From: Bacteroidota bacterium
Lineage (GTDB): Bacteria; Bacteroidota; Bacteroidia; Chitinophagales; LD1
NCBI GenBank assembly: GCA_018267385.1
Contig: JAFDYN010000028.1
Coordinates: forward strand, 1-41,088
Direction: 5' to 3'
DNA length: 41,088 nucleotides
The number at the start of each line of letters is the position of its first letter. The stretch's first letter is position 1. Below the pieces are notes generated by a model. The model was not told where the DNA came from. It searched no databases and saw only the letters and a program-made list of their open reading frames with translations. The position numbers and the translations under genes are program-made. Shown here piece by piece: positions 15,139-22,213 of the stretch.

Positions 15139-15510
15139 TTAAGCCGAGGGTGGCTTGATGAGGGAGCGTATAGCGCCGGTGAGGTATGGCGCCGGTGATG
15201 CGGTGAGTGGCTCCGCTATCACATGATATATCATAACGGGCTGGGCCAGCTCTATTATTCTGATGCAGGCCAGCTCATCTTTTTCCTTACTGATATTGGC
15301 AGTTTGCTTCTGTTCGCCTTCTTCGGCTTTCTTTAGCTGCTTGCTCAGGTAGCAGTGACCCTCGCAGTGCAGGCGCGGGTTATTGCGGTTTATACATAGC
15401 TTCTGAGTGATATAGGTTTTATTGATCGCATAGTAGGCAAGGATGCCCAGATCCACCAGCGACTGACTGATGATGAGCAGCACGAGGAGAGATGCGATTA
15501 CTTTTTTCAC
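15139..15510 (-). CDS. Small Cys-rich membrane-anchored protein of the MbnP operon
   Basis: This encodes a 123-residue protein with an N-terminal signal/anchor helix (VIASLLVLLIISQSLVDLGILA). A short extracytoplasmic domain follows with a Cys/His cluster: C39, then HCEGHC with two Cys and two His around residues 48-53 (LHCEGHCYLSKQLKKAEE). Such a cluster is a good metal (copper) ligand set. I recall similar small proteins beside MbnP-like genes in Bacteroidota, but no formal family name. A GTG start at 15510 is used, directly after a near-perfect promoter. It is first in the operon, followed by MbnP and the di-heme peroxidase. A role in copper handling is inferred from context. Confidence 0.7.
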   Translation of the reverse strand: MKKVIASLLVLLIISQSLVDLGILAYYAINKTYITQKLCINRNNPRLHCEGHCYLSKQLKKAEEGEQKQTANISKEKDELACIRIIELAQPVMIYHVIAEPLTASPAPYLTGAIRSLIKPPSA

Positions 15511-15517
15511 TTCGCGC

Positions 15518-15548
15518 CAAACTTACAGCATTCTTCGCTCTTGCGCAA
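15518..15548 (-). promoter_or_regulatory. Promoter TTG-N20-TAAGTTTG of the MbnP operon
   Basis: On the minus strand TTG (15548 to 15546), a 20-bp spacer and TAAGTTTG (15525 to 15518) match the Bacteroidota consensus exactly. The box ends 7 bp before the GTG start at 15510, so the leader would be at most a few nucleotides. Confidence 0.7.
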
Positions 15549-15613
15549 TGATATTCTTAAGGGAGTGGGAATAGTCCTACCCACTTTTTACAGCGTACAA
15601 AACTATCCGCAGG

Positions 15614-15673
15614 CATAGCAACATCAGATCAGTATACTATGGCCCGATGTGCCTGCGTGGCCTGATCATTGCC
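15614..15673 (+). repeat. Diverged direct repeat, left copy
   Basis: Blocks CATAGCAA, ACTATGGCC and GTGGCCTGATCATTGCC occur here in the same order and spacing as at 16610-16668, offset by about 996 bp. The two copies bracket the HigBA pair at 15724-16413. The sequence between blocks is poorly conserved. Confidence 0.5.
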
Positions 15674-15723
15674 GCAGGTATGGTATTAGAATTAATAGCC
15701 TGGTCCATATTAGGGTCATTGTA

Positions 15724-16080
15724 TCAGGCATGCATCAGCAGGAAATCGGCATCGATCTTCAGCTTTTTGTGCAGGGACTTGAGGAAGGTAATGTCAGGAC
15801 TTCTTTTGCCATTGAGTATCTGCGACAGTTTTGCATCAGTGACTCCGAGAAGCTTGGCCAGCTTATTTTGGTTAAGTTTCAACTCATACATACGCAGCTC
15901 TATCATGCCCTCTATAGTAGTAGGAGTAGCTATAGTATATATGCTTTTTTCGTATTGCTGCGCCGCTATGGCTAGTTTGCCCAGTTCCTTAGCTTCAGTA
16001 GCTGTGATATTGGCTTCCCCTTTTTTCATGAGCGCATCTATGCGCTTCATAGCAGCTTCATATTCTTTTTGAGTCTTCAT
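15724..16080 (-). CDS. higA: HigA-like antitoxin (XRE helix-turn-helix)
   Basis: This encodes a 118-residue antitoxin of the HigA type. The N-terminal ~60 residues are helical (EAAMKRIDALMKKGE then ATEAKELGKLAIAAQQYE). The C-terminal 55 residues hold an XRE-type helix-turn-helix, with LNQNKLAKLLGVTDAKLSQIL as the recognition unit and GKRSPDITFLKSLHKKL as the following helix. It binds the HigB toxin and the module's own promoter. It follows HigB by 39 bp on the same strand, the usual toxin-first order for HigBA. It is a paralogue of the gene at 28363. Confidence 0.88.
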   Translation of the reverse strand: MKTQKEYEAAMKRIDALMKKGEANITATEAKELGKLAIAAQQYEKSIYTIATPTTIEGMIELRMYELKLNQNKLAKLLGVTDAKLSQILNGKRSPDITFLKSLHKKLKIDADFLLMHA

Positions 16081-16119
16081 GTTTTTTCGTCCGGTTTATA
16101 GACTGTGACGCGTCTTATT

Positions 16120-16413
16120 TTATAGCTGACTGATATCTACTTTGTCGTATTCTGCATGCGTGCCTATAAATTTGGTATAGACAGTGCGCACCTTAAAGAT
16201 AATGCGGGCGATCAGCCGGTAGTGATTTCCTTTGATGTTAAAAACATAGAGGTCATTGCCCACAGCATCAGCAGATCCAAAGGTTTTACGCATTTCATTG
16301 AAGTTGCTGAAATCTGAACGATCCATGATGATGTACCAGTTATTCAATGAATCTGCGCTCACAGGGTACTTCTGAGCAAATTCCCTGATCGTTTTATAGC
16401 TGATTATTACCAT
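16120..16413 (-). CDS. higB: HigB-like mRNA interferase toxin
   Basis: This encodes a 97-residue RelE-superfamily toxin of the HigB_toxin family. The signature layout is visible: YKTIREFAQKYP at the N-terminus, LNNWYIIM, then FGSADAVGNDLYVFNI, a strand RLIARIIFKVRTVYTKFIG, and the closing GTHAEYDKVDI. This family cleaves mRNA at the ribosome. Start 16413 (MVIISYK) is chosen because the -7 box TACTTTTG occupies 16436 to 16429, overlapping the longer frame. It is highly similar in plan to the second toxin at 28073. Confidence 0.9.
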   Translation of the reverse strand: MVIISYKTIREFAQKYPVSADSLNNWYIIMDRSDFSNFNEMRKTFGSADAVGNDLYVFNIKGNHYRLIARIIFKVRTVYTKFIGTHAEYDKVDISQL

Positions 16414-16428
16414 AGATCCTTTTCGTTG

Positions 16429-16458
16429 CAAAAGTAATAAATTTTCAATTTTTGAAAA
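16429..16458 (-). promoter_or_regulatory. HigBA-1 promoter and operator-like palindrome
   Basis: On the minus strand TACTTTTG (16436 to 16429) is a -7 box 15 bp before the HigB start. Just upstream lies a perfect inverted repeat, arms TTTTCAA (16442-16448) and TTGAAAA (16452-16458). Its position in the spacer fits autorepression by HigA. Confidence 0.55.
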
Positions 16459-16609
16459 AATATTTCTAAACGAATATCAGTCAGGTACAGAACCGAAATA
16501 AATAATGCGAGACCTTGATATGAATTTATGATCTGCACTACGAGGTGACCTTCTACCCATCCGACAGAGTATACCACTCTAGTAAAGCTGGTACAAACGA
16601 CCCCGTTGA

Positions 16610-16668
16610 CATAGCAATATGTTCCTCAATACACTATGGCCATCACGCCGTGTGGCCTGATTATTGCC
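16610..16668 (+). repeat. Diverged direct repeat, right copy
   Basis: Right copy of the element at 15614-15673. Its core GGCCATCAC...GTGTGGCC can fold into a hairpin (16638-16657 region). It lies just before the small membrane-protein gene at 16695, so it may instead be a leader element of that gene. Confidence 0.5.
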
Positions 16669-16694
16669 ATACATTGGGTATAAAAATCACCGTC

Positions 16695-16904
16695 ATGAAA
16701 AGGATACAACAGATACTGCTCAGCGGGATGATGTGGCTGTCAGCTGCTTCTATTTATGCGCAGAGCACAGACCATATGGGCCGTCAGGCCGGCTTGCTGC
16801 CATCAGGCTTCTGGCTGGAGGTGGGCATCTTTTTAGGAGTGGCTGTAGTGATCGTAGCCACCATGATCTACTGGGAGCGCAGCCCGCATGAGCACAGGCA
16901 CTGA
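16695..16904 (+). CDS. Small signal-peptide/membrane protein
   Basis: This encodes a 69-residue protein with a signal peptide (residues 1-23, ending SIYAQ). After a short linker a single membrane helix follows (FWLEVGIFLGVAVVIVATMIYW, about 38-59). The cytoplasmic tail is His/Arg-rich (ERSPHEHRH). The family is not recognised. It ends just 2 bp from the end of the convergent response-regulator gene. Confidence 0.55.
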   Translation: MKRIQQILLSGMMWLSAASIYAQSTDHMGRQAGLLPSGFWLEVGIFLGVAVVIVATMIYWERSPHEHRH

Positions 16905-16906
16905 GG

Positions 16907-17341
16907 TCAGAATACCTCCAGCGCCTGCTTCATATAGACACCTGCGGGGTGCTGCTCGCAGAGGATAAAGCGTATCATATCCTCCAGGTCGGTGTACATC
17001 ATCGGCTTGGTCATATAGCATGACGCGCCGAGTGCGCGGGTATCCTCTATATCCTGAAAGTAGTTTGATGTGGAGTGCATGATCACAGGTACATTTTTGA
17101 TCAGCGGGAGCTTCTTGATCTCTGTCAGGCATTCTTTGCCATTCATTCCCGGCATATTGATATCGAGAAAAATATAGTCGGGTATCTCCTGCGTAGCAAA
17201 TAGCAGTGACAGGCCTGCCTCTGCATTGGGGGCATGCGTGAATACAACGGTGCTATCTACACTCTGCAGTGCAATAGAAAAAAGGGTAGCGTCCTCCGGA
17301 TCATCGTCTATCAGGAGGATACGCAAAGGCCGGTTGGGCAT
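16907..17341 (-). CDS. Single-domain response regulator (CheY-like)
   Basis: This encodes a 144-residue receiver domain without an output domain. The acidic pocket is DDD at 12-14, and the phosphoacceptor is D60 in YIFLDINMPGMNG. The switch Ser/Thr is at 90-91 (IMHSTS), and the invariant Lys is K112 in MTKP. The MPGMNG and short C-terminus fit the Bacteroidota group of stand-alone receivers often paired with hybrid histidine kinases. No kinase gene lies nearby, so its partner must be elsewhere. It is convergent with the small membrane-protein gene, with a 2-bp gap. Confidence 0.92.
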   Translation of the reverse strand: MPNRPLRILLIDDDPEDATLFSIALQSVDSTVVFTHAPNAEAGLSLLFATQEIPDYIFLDINMPGMNGKECLTEIKKLPLIKNVPVIMHSTSNYFQDIEDTRALGASCYMTKPMMYTDLEDMIRFILCEQHPAGVYMKQALEVF

Positions 17342-17385
17342 AGGCGTGTGGTAGTTTTAATGTTACAGGGGTGTAGCTGTCATAG

Positions 17386-17577
17386 GTGATTGAGGTGGGC
17401 ACTCAAAGCTACAGTTATATTACGCACCATATGCATTATCCTTTCACAGATGACAAGATTTTGCTTGTAAAAGATGATATTTTCGGTAAATGGGCTATGC
17501 TTTTTGTCTCAGAGGACAACAGTGTGTTTTTTATACCAACACTATATGAGCAGCGGTGCATCTGGAGAGTTGCGTAG
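17386..17577 (+). CDS. Doubtful small ORF
   Basis: A 63-codon frame from a GTG, with an internal ATG at 17431 (MHYPFTDDKILLVKDDIFGK). It has aromatic residues spaced like a folded beta protein (KWAMLFVSEDNSVFFIP), but no signal, no known family and no clear promoter. It could be a genuine small protein or chance. The sequence to 17699 has nothing else recognisable except the next gene's promoter. Confidence 0.25.
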   Translation: MIEVGTQSYSYITHHMHYPFTDDKILLVKDDIFGKWAMLFVSEDNSVFFIPTLYEQRCIWRVA

Positions 17578-17683
17578 CTGTATTAGCTGATGCATGTTTC
17601 GGCGAAAGTGAAAGGGTATAACAAACGCGGCTATTTTTCGTATCTACCTGATAGATACTCAACCCGGTGGCGAATTTTTATGC

Positions 17684-17691
17684 TATATTTA
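17684..17691 (+). promoter_or_regulatory. Near -7 box (TATATTTA)
   Basis: TATATTTA matches TAnnTTTG at all but the last position and lies 8 bp before the ATG at 17700. It supports that start for the lipoprotein gene. Confidence 0.4.
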
Positions 17692-17699
17692 ATCTAAAC

Positions 17700-18200
17700 A
17701 TGCTACCCGTGCGCAAGACACTGCCTCTCATACTGCTGCTGCTCCTCATCACCCTCTGTACCTGCAAGAAGGATAAATCCAGCTACTGGATACTGAATGG
17801 TGTGAAGTACAGCACGTCTGTCTGCACCTTTGATAAACTGACAGATACACCTTTTGCGGGGCACCTGGGCATCTCGGCCTCATCGGGCTCGGGCCCTGCT
17901 GCGCGCATCATAGTCTGCTATAGCAATACCAGCGGCCTGCCCGCAGATGGTACTTACAATGTAGTCACTGACGATGGGGTGACCACTCCCGGCCACGGCG
18001 AGATCATGATCCGGGTGATCACCGGCACACCCGGTAGCGAGGTGGTGTACCACTCCGTAGGTGGTAGCGGCACAGATGGCCTGCAGTCTACCCCCGATAC
18101 TAAAAACAATAACCGCCTCACCCTGCGCGGAGCAGGCATCACCATAGCCGGCGGCGGCGATACGACCTATCTCAGTCTCAACCTGACGCAGACTAACTAG
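17700..18200 (+). CDS. Putative lipoprotein
   Basis: This encodes a 166-residue exported lipoprotein. The signal (MLPVRKTLPLILLLLLITLC) ends in a lipobox-like LCTC with Cys 22, followed by a KKDKS spacer. The mature part is rich in Gly, Thr and Ser, and strand-like (GLPADGTYNVVTDDG, EIMIRVITGTPGSEVVYH). It resembles the small beta-sandwich lipoproteins common on Bacteroidota surfaces. No function can be assigned. It converges with the large T9SS protein gene, with a 27-bp gap. Confidence 0.7.
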   Translation: MLPVRKTLPLILLLLLITLCTCKKDKSSYWILNGVKYSTSVCTFDKLTDTPFAGHLGISASSGSGPAARIIVCYSNTSGLPADGTYNVVTDDGVTTPGHGEIMIRVITGTPGSEVVYHSVGGSGTDGLQSTPDTKNNNRLTLRGAGITIAGGGDTTYLSLNLTQTN

Positions 18201-18227
18201 CGCAAAGCGCGGGCTACACCACACGGA

Positions 18228-21200
18228 CTAATACTTCACCACCTTTTGTATTGAGAGTGCGCCCCTCTGATCTGATAGCGTCAGCGTATAGACACCTGCG
18301 ACCAGTGAGCGCATGTCAGCACTCAGTTCGCGGCTGGCCGTGACTACGTGCAAGATCTGCTGGCCATAGCCATCTGTCATGTGGAGTGTCACCGTCGTAT
18401 AGCCACCCGGCAGCGAGATGTACAGTATATCGCCCACAGGATTAGGATAGATGCGGATATCGCCGCCGGCTACCATACTGATGCCTGTACGGATATAGTG
18501 ATATACCGCAGAGGTGTCACTGCAGCCCGTGCTATCTGTGACCAGCACGCGGTAGTCTCCGTCGCTACCGGCCATGATGGCCTGCGCATTTCCTGCTACA
18601 GCACTATCATAGAGCCAAGTATAGCTGGCAAAGGTACCCGTGTAGAGTGTGTCAACTCCCGACTGATGGATGGCAGGTATAGGCAGCGGCCTGATCACCA
18701 GAGTGAGCGTCGTGATGCTATCGCAGCCATTAGTACTAGCTGCTGTATCGCTATATGTGCCTGCCATCGTGAGCACCTGCCCGCCAAAAGTATAGGCACT
18801 GCCCTGGCATATGGAGACGGTCTGTGCCACATGTAGCGTAGTGACAAAGTTCAGGTAGTAGGTCACAAAGCTATCGCAACCCTGCGCGGAGGCAAGCGTG
18901 TCATAGTAGGTGCCGGATGTGGTGATGGTATGACCATTTACCACGTAGCTGCTACCCTGGCACAGACTGATCGTCTGCGTGGAGGTTGAGTTCGGTTTCA
19001 CTGTCAATGTCAGCGTAATAATACTGTCGCAGCCATTGGCTGATGTCAATGTGTCGTGATAGGTGCCTGCGGTAGTCAGTACGTGTCCGTAGAAGGTATA
19101 GCTAGAGCCTGCACAGATGCTTTGCGAAACAGATGCTGTAGAGTTTGGTTTAACTGTCAATGTCAATGTGATGATACTGTCGCAGCCATTGGCTGATGTC
19201 AATGTGTCGTGATAGGTGCCTGCTGCGGTCAGCATGTGTCCGTAGAAGGTATAGCTAGAGCCTGCACAGATGCTTTGTGAAACAGATGCAGTATAGTTCG
19301 GTTTCACTGTCAATGTCAGCGTAATAATACTGTCGCAGCCATTGGCTGATGTCAATGTATCGCGATAGGTGCCCGCTGAGGTCAGCACATGTCCGTAGAA
19401 GGTATAGCTAGAGCCTGCACAGATGCTTTGTGAAACAGATGCAGTAGAGTTCGGTTTCACTGTCAATGTCAATGTGATGATACTATCGCAGCCATTGGCT
19501 GATGTCAATGTGTCGTGATAGGTGCCCGCTGAGGTCAGCACATGTCCGTAGAAGGTATAGCTAGAGCCTGCACAGATGCTTTGTGAAACAGATGCAGTAG
19601 AGTTTGGTTTTACTGTCAATGTCAGTGTGATGATACTATCGCAGCCATTGGCTGATGTCAATGTGTCGTGATAGGTGCCCGCTGAGGTCAGTGTGTGTCC
19701 GTAGAAGGTATAGCTAGAGCCTGCACAGATACTTTGCGAAACAGATGCAGTAGAGCTTGGTTTTACTGTAAGGGTGAGCGTAATGATACTATCGCAGCCG
19801 TTGGCTGATGTCAATGTGTCGTGATAGGTGCCTGCGGTAGTCAGTACGTGTCCGTAGAAGGTATAGCTAGAGCCTGCACAGATGCTTTGCGAAACAGATG
19901 CAGTTGAGTTTGGTTTTACTGTAAGGGTGAGCGTAATGATACTATCGCAGCCGTTGGCTGATGTCAATGTGTCGTGATAGGTGCCCGCTGAGGTCAGTGT
20001 GTGTCCGTAGAAGGTATAGCTAGAGCCTGCACAGATGCTTTGCGAAACAGATGTAGAAGAGTTTGGTTTTACTGTGAGATGGATCGCACTGCTGGTGGCT
20101 GTGGTAGAGGTGGCGCAGGCAGCACTGCTGGTCAGGATGCACCAGATGCTGTCATTATTGGCAGGCGTGTAGGTGTAGCTCGCGGTGGTAGCCACGGTGG
20201 TGTTATTCTTCTTCCACTGGTAGGATGGCGTAGTGCCACCATTTGTCACCGTGCTGTGAAAGGTCACGCTGCTACCCGTACAGAGCACATTTGATGGTGA
20301 ATCTGTCACGCTGATAGCAGGCGCTACGGCAGTAGCAAAGGTGACTACCACCGGCTGCGACGCTGCATTGCCACAGTTATTGTAGGCCGTCACCGTGTAG
20401 GTGCCGCTGGTACGCACAGTGATAGCGCTGTACACGCTGCCGGTAGACCAGCGGTAGTAGTCGCCGCCACCCGCAGTGAGCACTACCGAGTCGCCCTGGC
20501 ACTGTGTCAGTGCGCCGCCTGCTGTGATGGTAGCTACAGGTGTGGTGCTCACAGTGATGGTCTGGTAGCTGGTGTCGGAGCGCACGCTGCCACTGGCTAT
20601 GAGTTGAATCGTATAAGTGCCGGCTGCAGAGTATGCCTTGCGCGGATTGCGCAGCACAGAGGTACTATTGTCTCCAAAATCCCAATGGTAGTTGTTTGCA
20701 TTGAGCGATGTATTGGTGAATCGTACCGTATCACCTATGCACGGCTGTAGCGGCGTGTAGGTATAGGAGGCCTGCGTATTGGTAGAGTCCAGGATCGTGA
20801 CCGGCTCGGTGAAAGTATCACAGCGTAGCGGTGAGCAGACCCCGTTACACGCTATGAGGCGCACGAGGTATACACCTGAGGCGGTGTAGGTATGGGATGG
20901 ATTGGCCAAATGGGAGGTGTCAGTAGCAGCATTGGCCGTATCACCAAAATCCCAGCTATATTGATTCGCATTATCCGATGAGTTGTTGAAAGAAACTGCT
21001 GCTGTCTGCGTGCCCTGATTGAGGTACGGCACGAGCGGATCTGGGGTAAACTGCGCCTTGGGGTCCAGGCAGCGCACGGTATCCATATACTCTATGGTGG
21101 TGTATACTGTCGCACCTGCGGCTATATTGCCGTTGGCTACGAGCACGGCCCTTTTGTAGCCGGGATCAAACCAACTGTACTGTACGGATGTAGTAGCGGG

Positions 21201-21935
21201 CACAGGTATCACGCTTGTATTGTAGAAGAGCGTGTCATAGCTGTACTGCAGCGTCTTTAGCTTCAGCACGGAGCTGTAGCTGCGGTAGGGCGTGATGAGT
21301 GTGCCCCATCCCTCTACTGTATTCACGCGGAGGGTAGATACTTTGTAGACGAAGTTGATGCCCAGTGAGGTCAGGTCTATGGCATAGCTGCTCAGGCAGC
21401 TGTCCTGATTGGCATAGGCCATAGGCCAGCGGTAGACGGTGTCAGGGCGCGTATAGCGAAAGGTGAGGGGGAAGTTGACACCACTGAGGCCGAAGGTCAT
21501 GCCCACTATATTGATGGGCAGGGTAGAGGTAGACTTGTAGTATAGCGCATCCACGTTGCTAAATTTAAAGGAGCCCACCTTTAGCGAGTCCAGCTCCTGG
21601 TGGCCGAGGTTGACGAGCGCATTCCACGAGCTGTTGCACGCAGAGACAGAGCCGCCACCTGCTACACAGGAGCTGGTATAGCTGACCTTGTATCCCGTGG
21701 TCTGCGCAGAGAGGTAGCGGTCCATAGATTGACTCTGAGGCACGAGACGGCTATAGTTCCACGTATAGGAGGTGCCCGTGAGGCTAAAGTCGGTGCTCCC
21801 CACGCTATCCATGCGTGCGCTGCTCACCAGAAAGGAGTCTCCGGCAGCAGCAAACTGCGCCGATGTATAGGTGGCCTGTGAGAAGGCGGAAAGGCAAAGC
21901 AGGAATAGTAGTGAAGAGAGGAATGATCTGGTCAT
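18228..21935 (-). CDS. Large secreted PKD-domain protein with nine 51-residue repeats and T9SS domain
   Basis: This encodes a 1235-residue exported protein. A signal peptide (residues 1-19, ending SAFSQ) is followed by a ~280-residue N-terminal region of unknown fold. Two PKD domains follow, each with the motif Y-x-W-D-F-G-D (YSWDFGD and YHWDFGD). Ig-like segments come next (GTYTVTAYNNCGN, then PSYQWKKNN). Nine tandem 51-residue repeats follow, the first seven nearly identical, with core SICAGSSYTFYGH and ANGCDSIITLTL. The end is a T9SS sorting domain (IRIYPNPVGDILYIS, SLVAGVYTLTLSD). Likely role: surface adhesion or matrix protein. A near -7 box TACCTTAG lies at 21962 to 21955. Confidence 0.88.
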   Translation of the reverse strand: MTRSFLSSLLFLLCLSAFSQATYTSAQFAAAGDSFLVSSARMDSVGSTDFSLTGTSYTWNYSRLVPQSQSMDRYLSAQTTGYKVSYTSSCVAGGGSVSACNSSWNALVNLGHQELDSLKVGSFKFSNVDALYYKSTSTLPINIVGMTFGLSGVNFPLTFRYTRPDTVYRWPMAYANQDSCLSSYAIDLTSLGINFVYKVSTLRVNTVEGWGTLITPYRSYSSVLKLKTLQYSYDTLFYNTSVIPVPATTSVQYSWFDPGYKRAVLVANGNIAAGATVYTTIEYMDTVRCLDPKAQFTPDPLVPYLNQGTQTAAVSFNNSSDNANQYSWDFGDTANAATDTSHLANPSHTYTASGVYLVRLIACNGVCSPLRCDTFTEPVTILDSTNTQASYTYTPLQPCIGDTVRFTNTSLNANNYHWDFGDNSTSVLRNPRKAYSAAGTYTIQLIASGSVRSDTSYQTITVSTTPVATITAGGALTQCQGDSVVLTAGGGDYYRWSTGSVYSAITVRTSGTYTVTAYNNCGNAASQPVVVTFATAVAPAISVTDSPSNVLCTGSSVTFHSTVTNGGTTPSYQWKKNNTTVATTASYTYTPANNDSIWCILTSSAACATSTTATSSAIHLTVKPNSSTSVSQSICAGSSYTFYGHTLTSAGTYHDTLTSANGCDSIITLTLTVKPNSTASVSQSICAGSSYTFYGHVLTTAGTYHDTLTSANGCDSIITLTLTVKPSSTASVSQSICAGSSYTFYGHTLTSAGTYHDTLTSANGCDSIITLTLTVKPNSTASVSQSICAGSSYTFYGHVLTSAGTYHDTLTSANGCDSIITLTLTVKPNSTASVSQSICAGSSYTFYGHVLTSAGTYRDTLTSANGCDSIITLTLTVKPNYTASVSQSICAGSSYTFYGHMLTAAGTYHDTLTSANGCDSIITLTLTVKPNSTASVSQSICAGSSYTFYGHVLTTAGTYHDTLTSANGCDSIITLTLTVKPNSTSTQTISLCQGSSYVVNGHTITTSGTYYDTLASAQGCDSFVTYYLNFVTTLHVAQTVSICQGSAYTFGGQVLTMAGTYSDTAASTNGCDSITTLTLVIRPLPIPAIHQSGVDTLYTGTFASYTWLYDSAVAGNAQAIMAGSDGDYRVLVTDSTGCSDTSAVYHYIRTGISMVAGGDIRIYPNPVGDILYISLPGGYTTVTLHMTDGYGQQILHVVTASRELSADMRSLVAGVYTLTLSDQRGALSIQKVVKY
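18687..20063 (-). repeat. Nine tandem 153-bp coding repeats
   Basis: The repeats are in frame and exactly 153 bp (51 codons) long. Copies 1-7 (20063 down to 18993) are nearly identical at DNA level. Copies 8 and 9 (18992-18687) are diverged but in register. Variants shuffle among copies (for example VLTTAG in copies 2 and 7, TLTSAG in copies 1 and 3), as expected from recent duplication or gene conversion. Confidence 0.9.
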
Positions 21936-22101
21936 AACATTGGGAGATTTTCCTCTAAGGTAGAGGCGTACCTCATCTGCTGCCGCCGGAGTGTTTTATC
22001 GGTGCCACTTTCTATATCAAATCATGGTCGCCGTCACTACTCATGGATAAAAAGGTGGTTTTGGTGGGGAGTGGTCAGCATTGTACTTTCGATTCTCCGC
22101 C

Positions 22102-22198
22102 TTGTTGGTGTTTAGTGCAATAGCATGCCACCAACAATCAACGCGGGGAGTCTGTAGCACCAATAGTCGTTGGTGACGCTTCGCTAAACACCAACGAC
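22102..22198. repeat. Two-hairpin intergenic element (GTTGGTG type)
   Basis: The first hairpin has arms TTGTTGGTG (22102-22110) and CACCAACAA (22129-22137). The second has arms GTCGTTGGTG (22166-22175) and CACCAACGAC (22189-22198) around a 13-nt loop. Shorter relatives occur at 31717-31790 and 37937-37961. It sits in the 278-bp gap between two minus-strand genes. Confidence 0.65.
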
Positions 22199-22213
22199 GG
22201 CATAGGGGACTCT

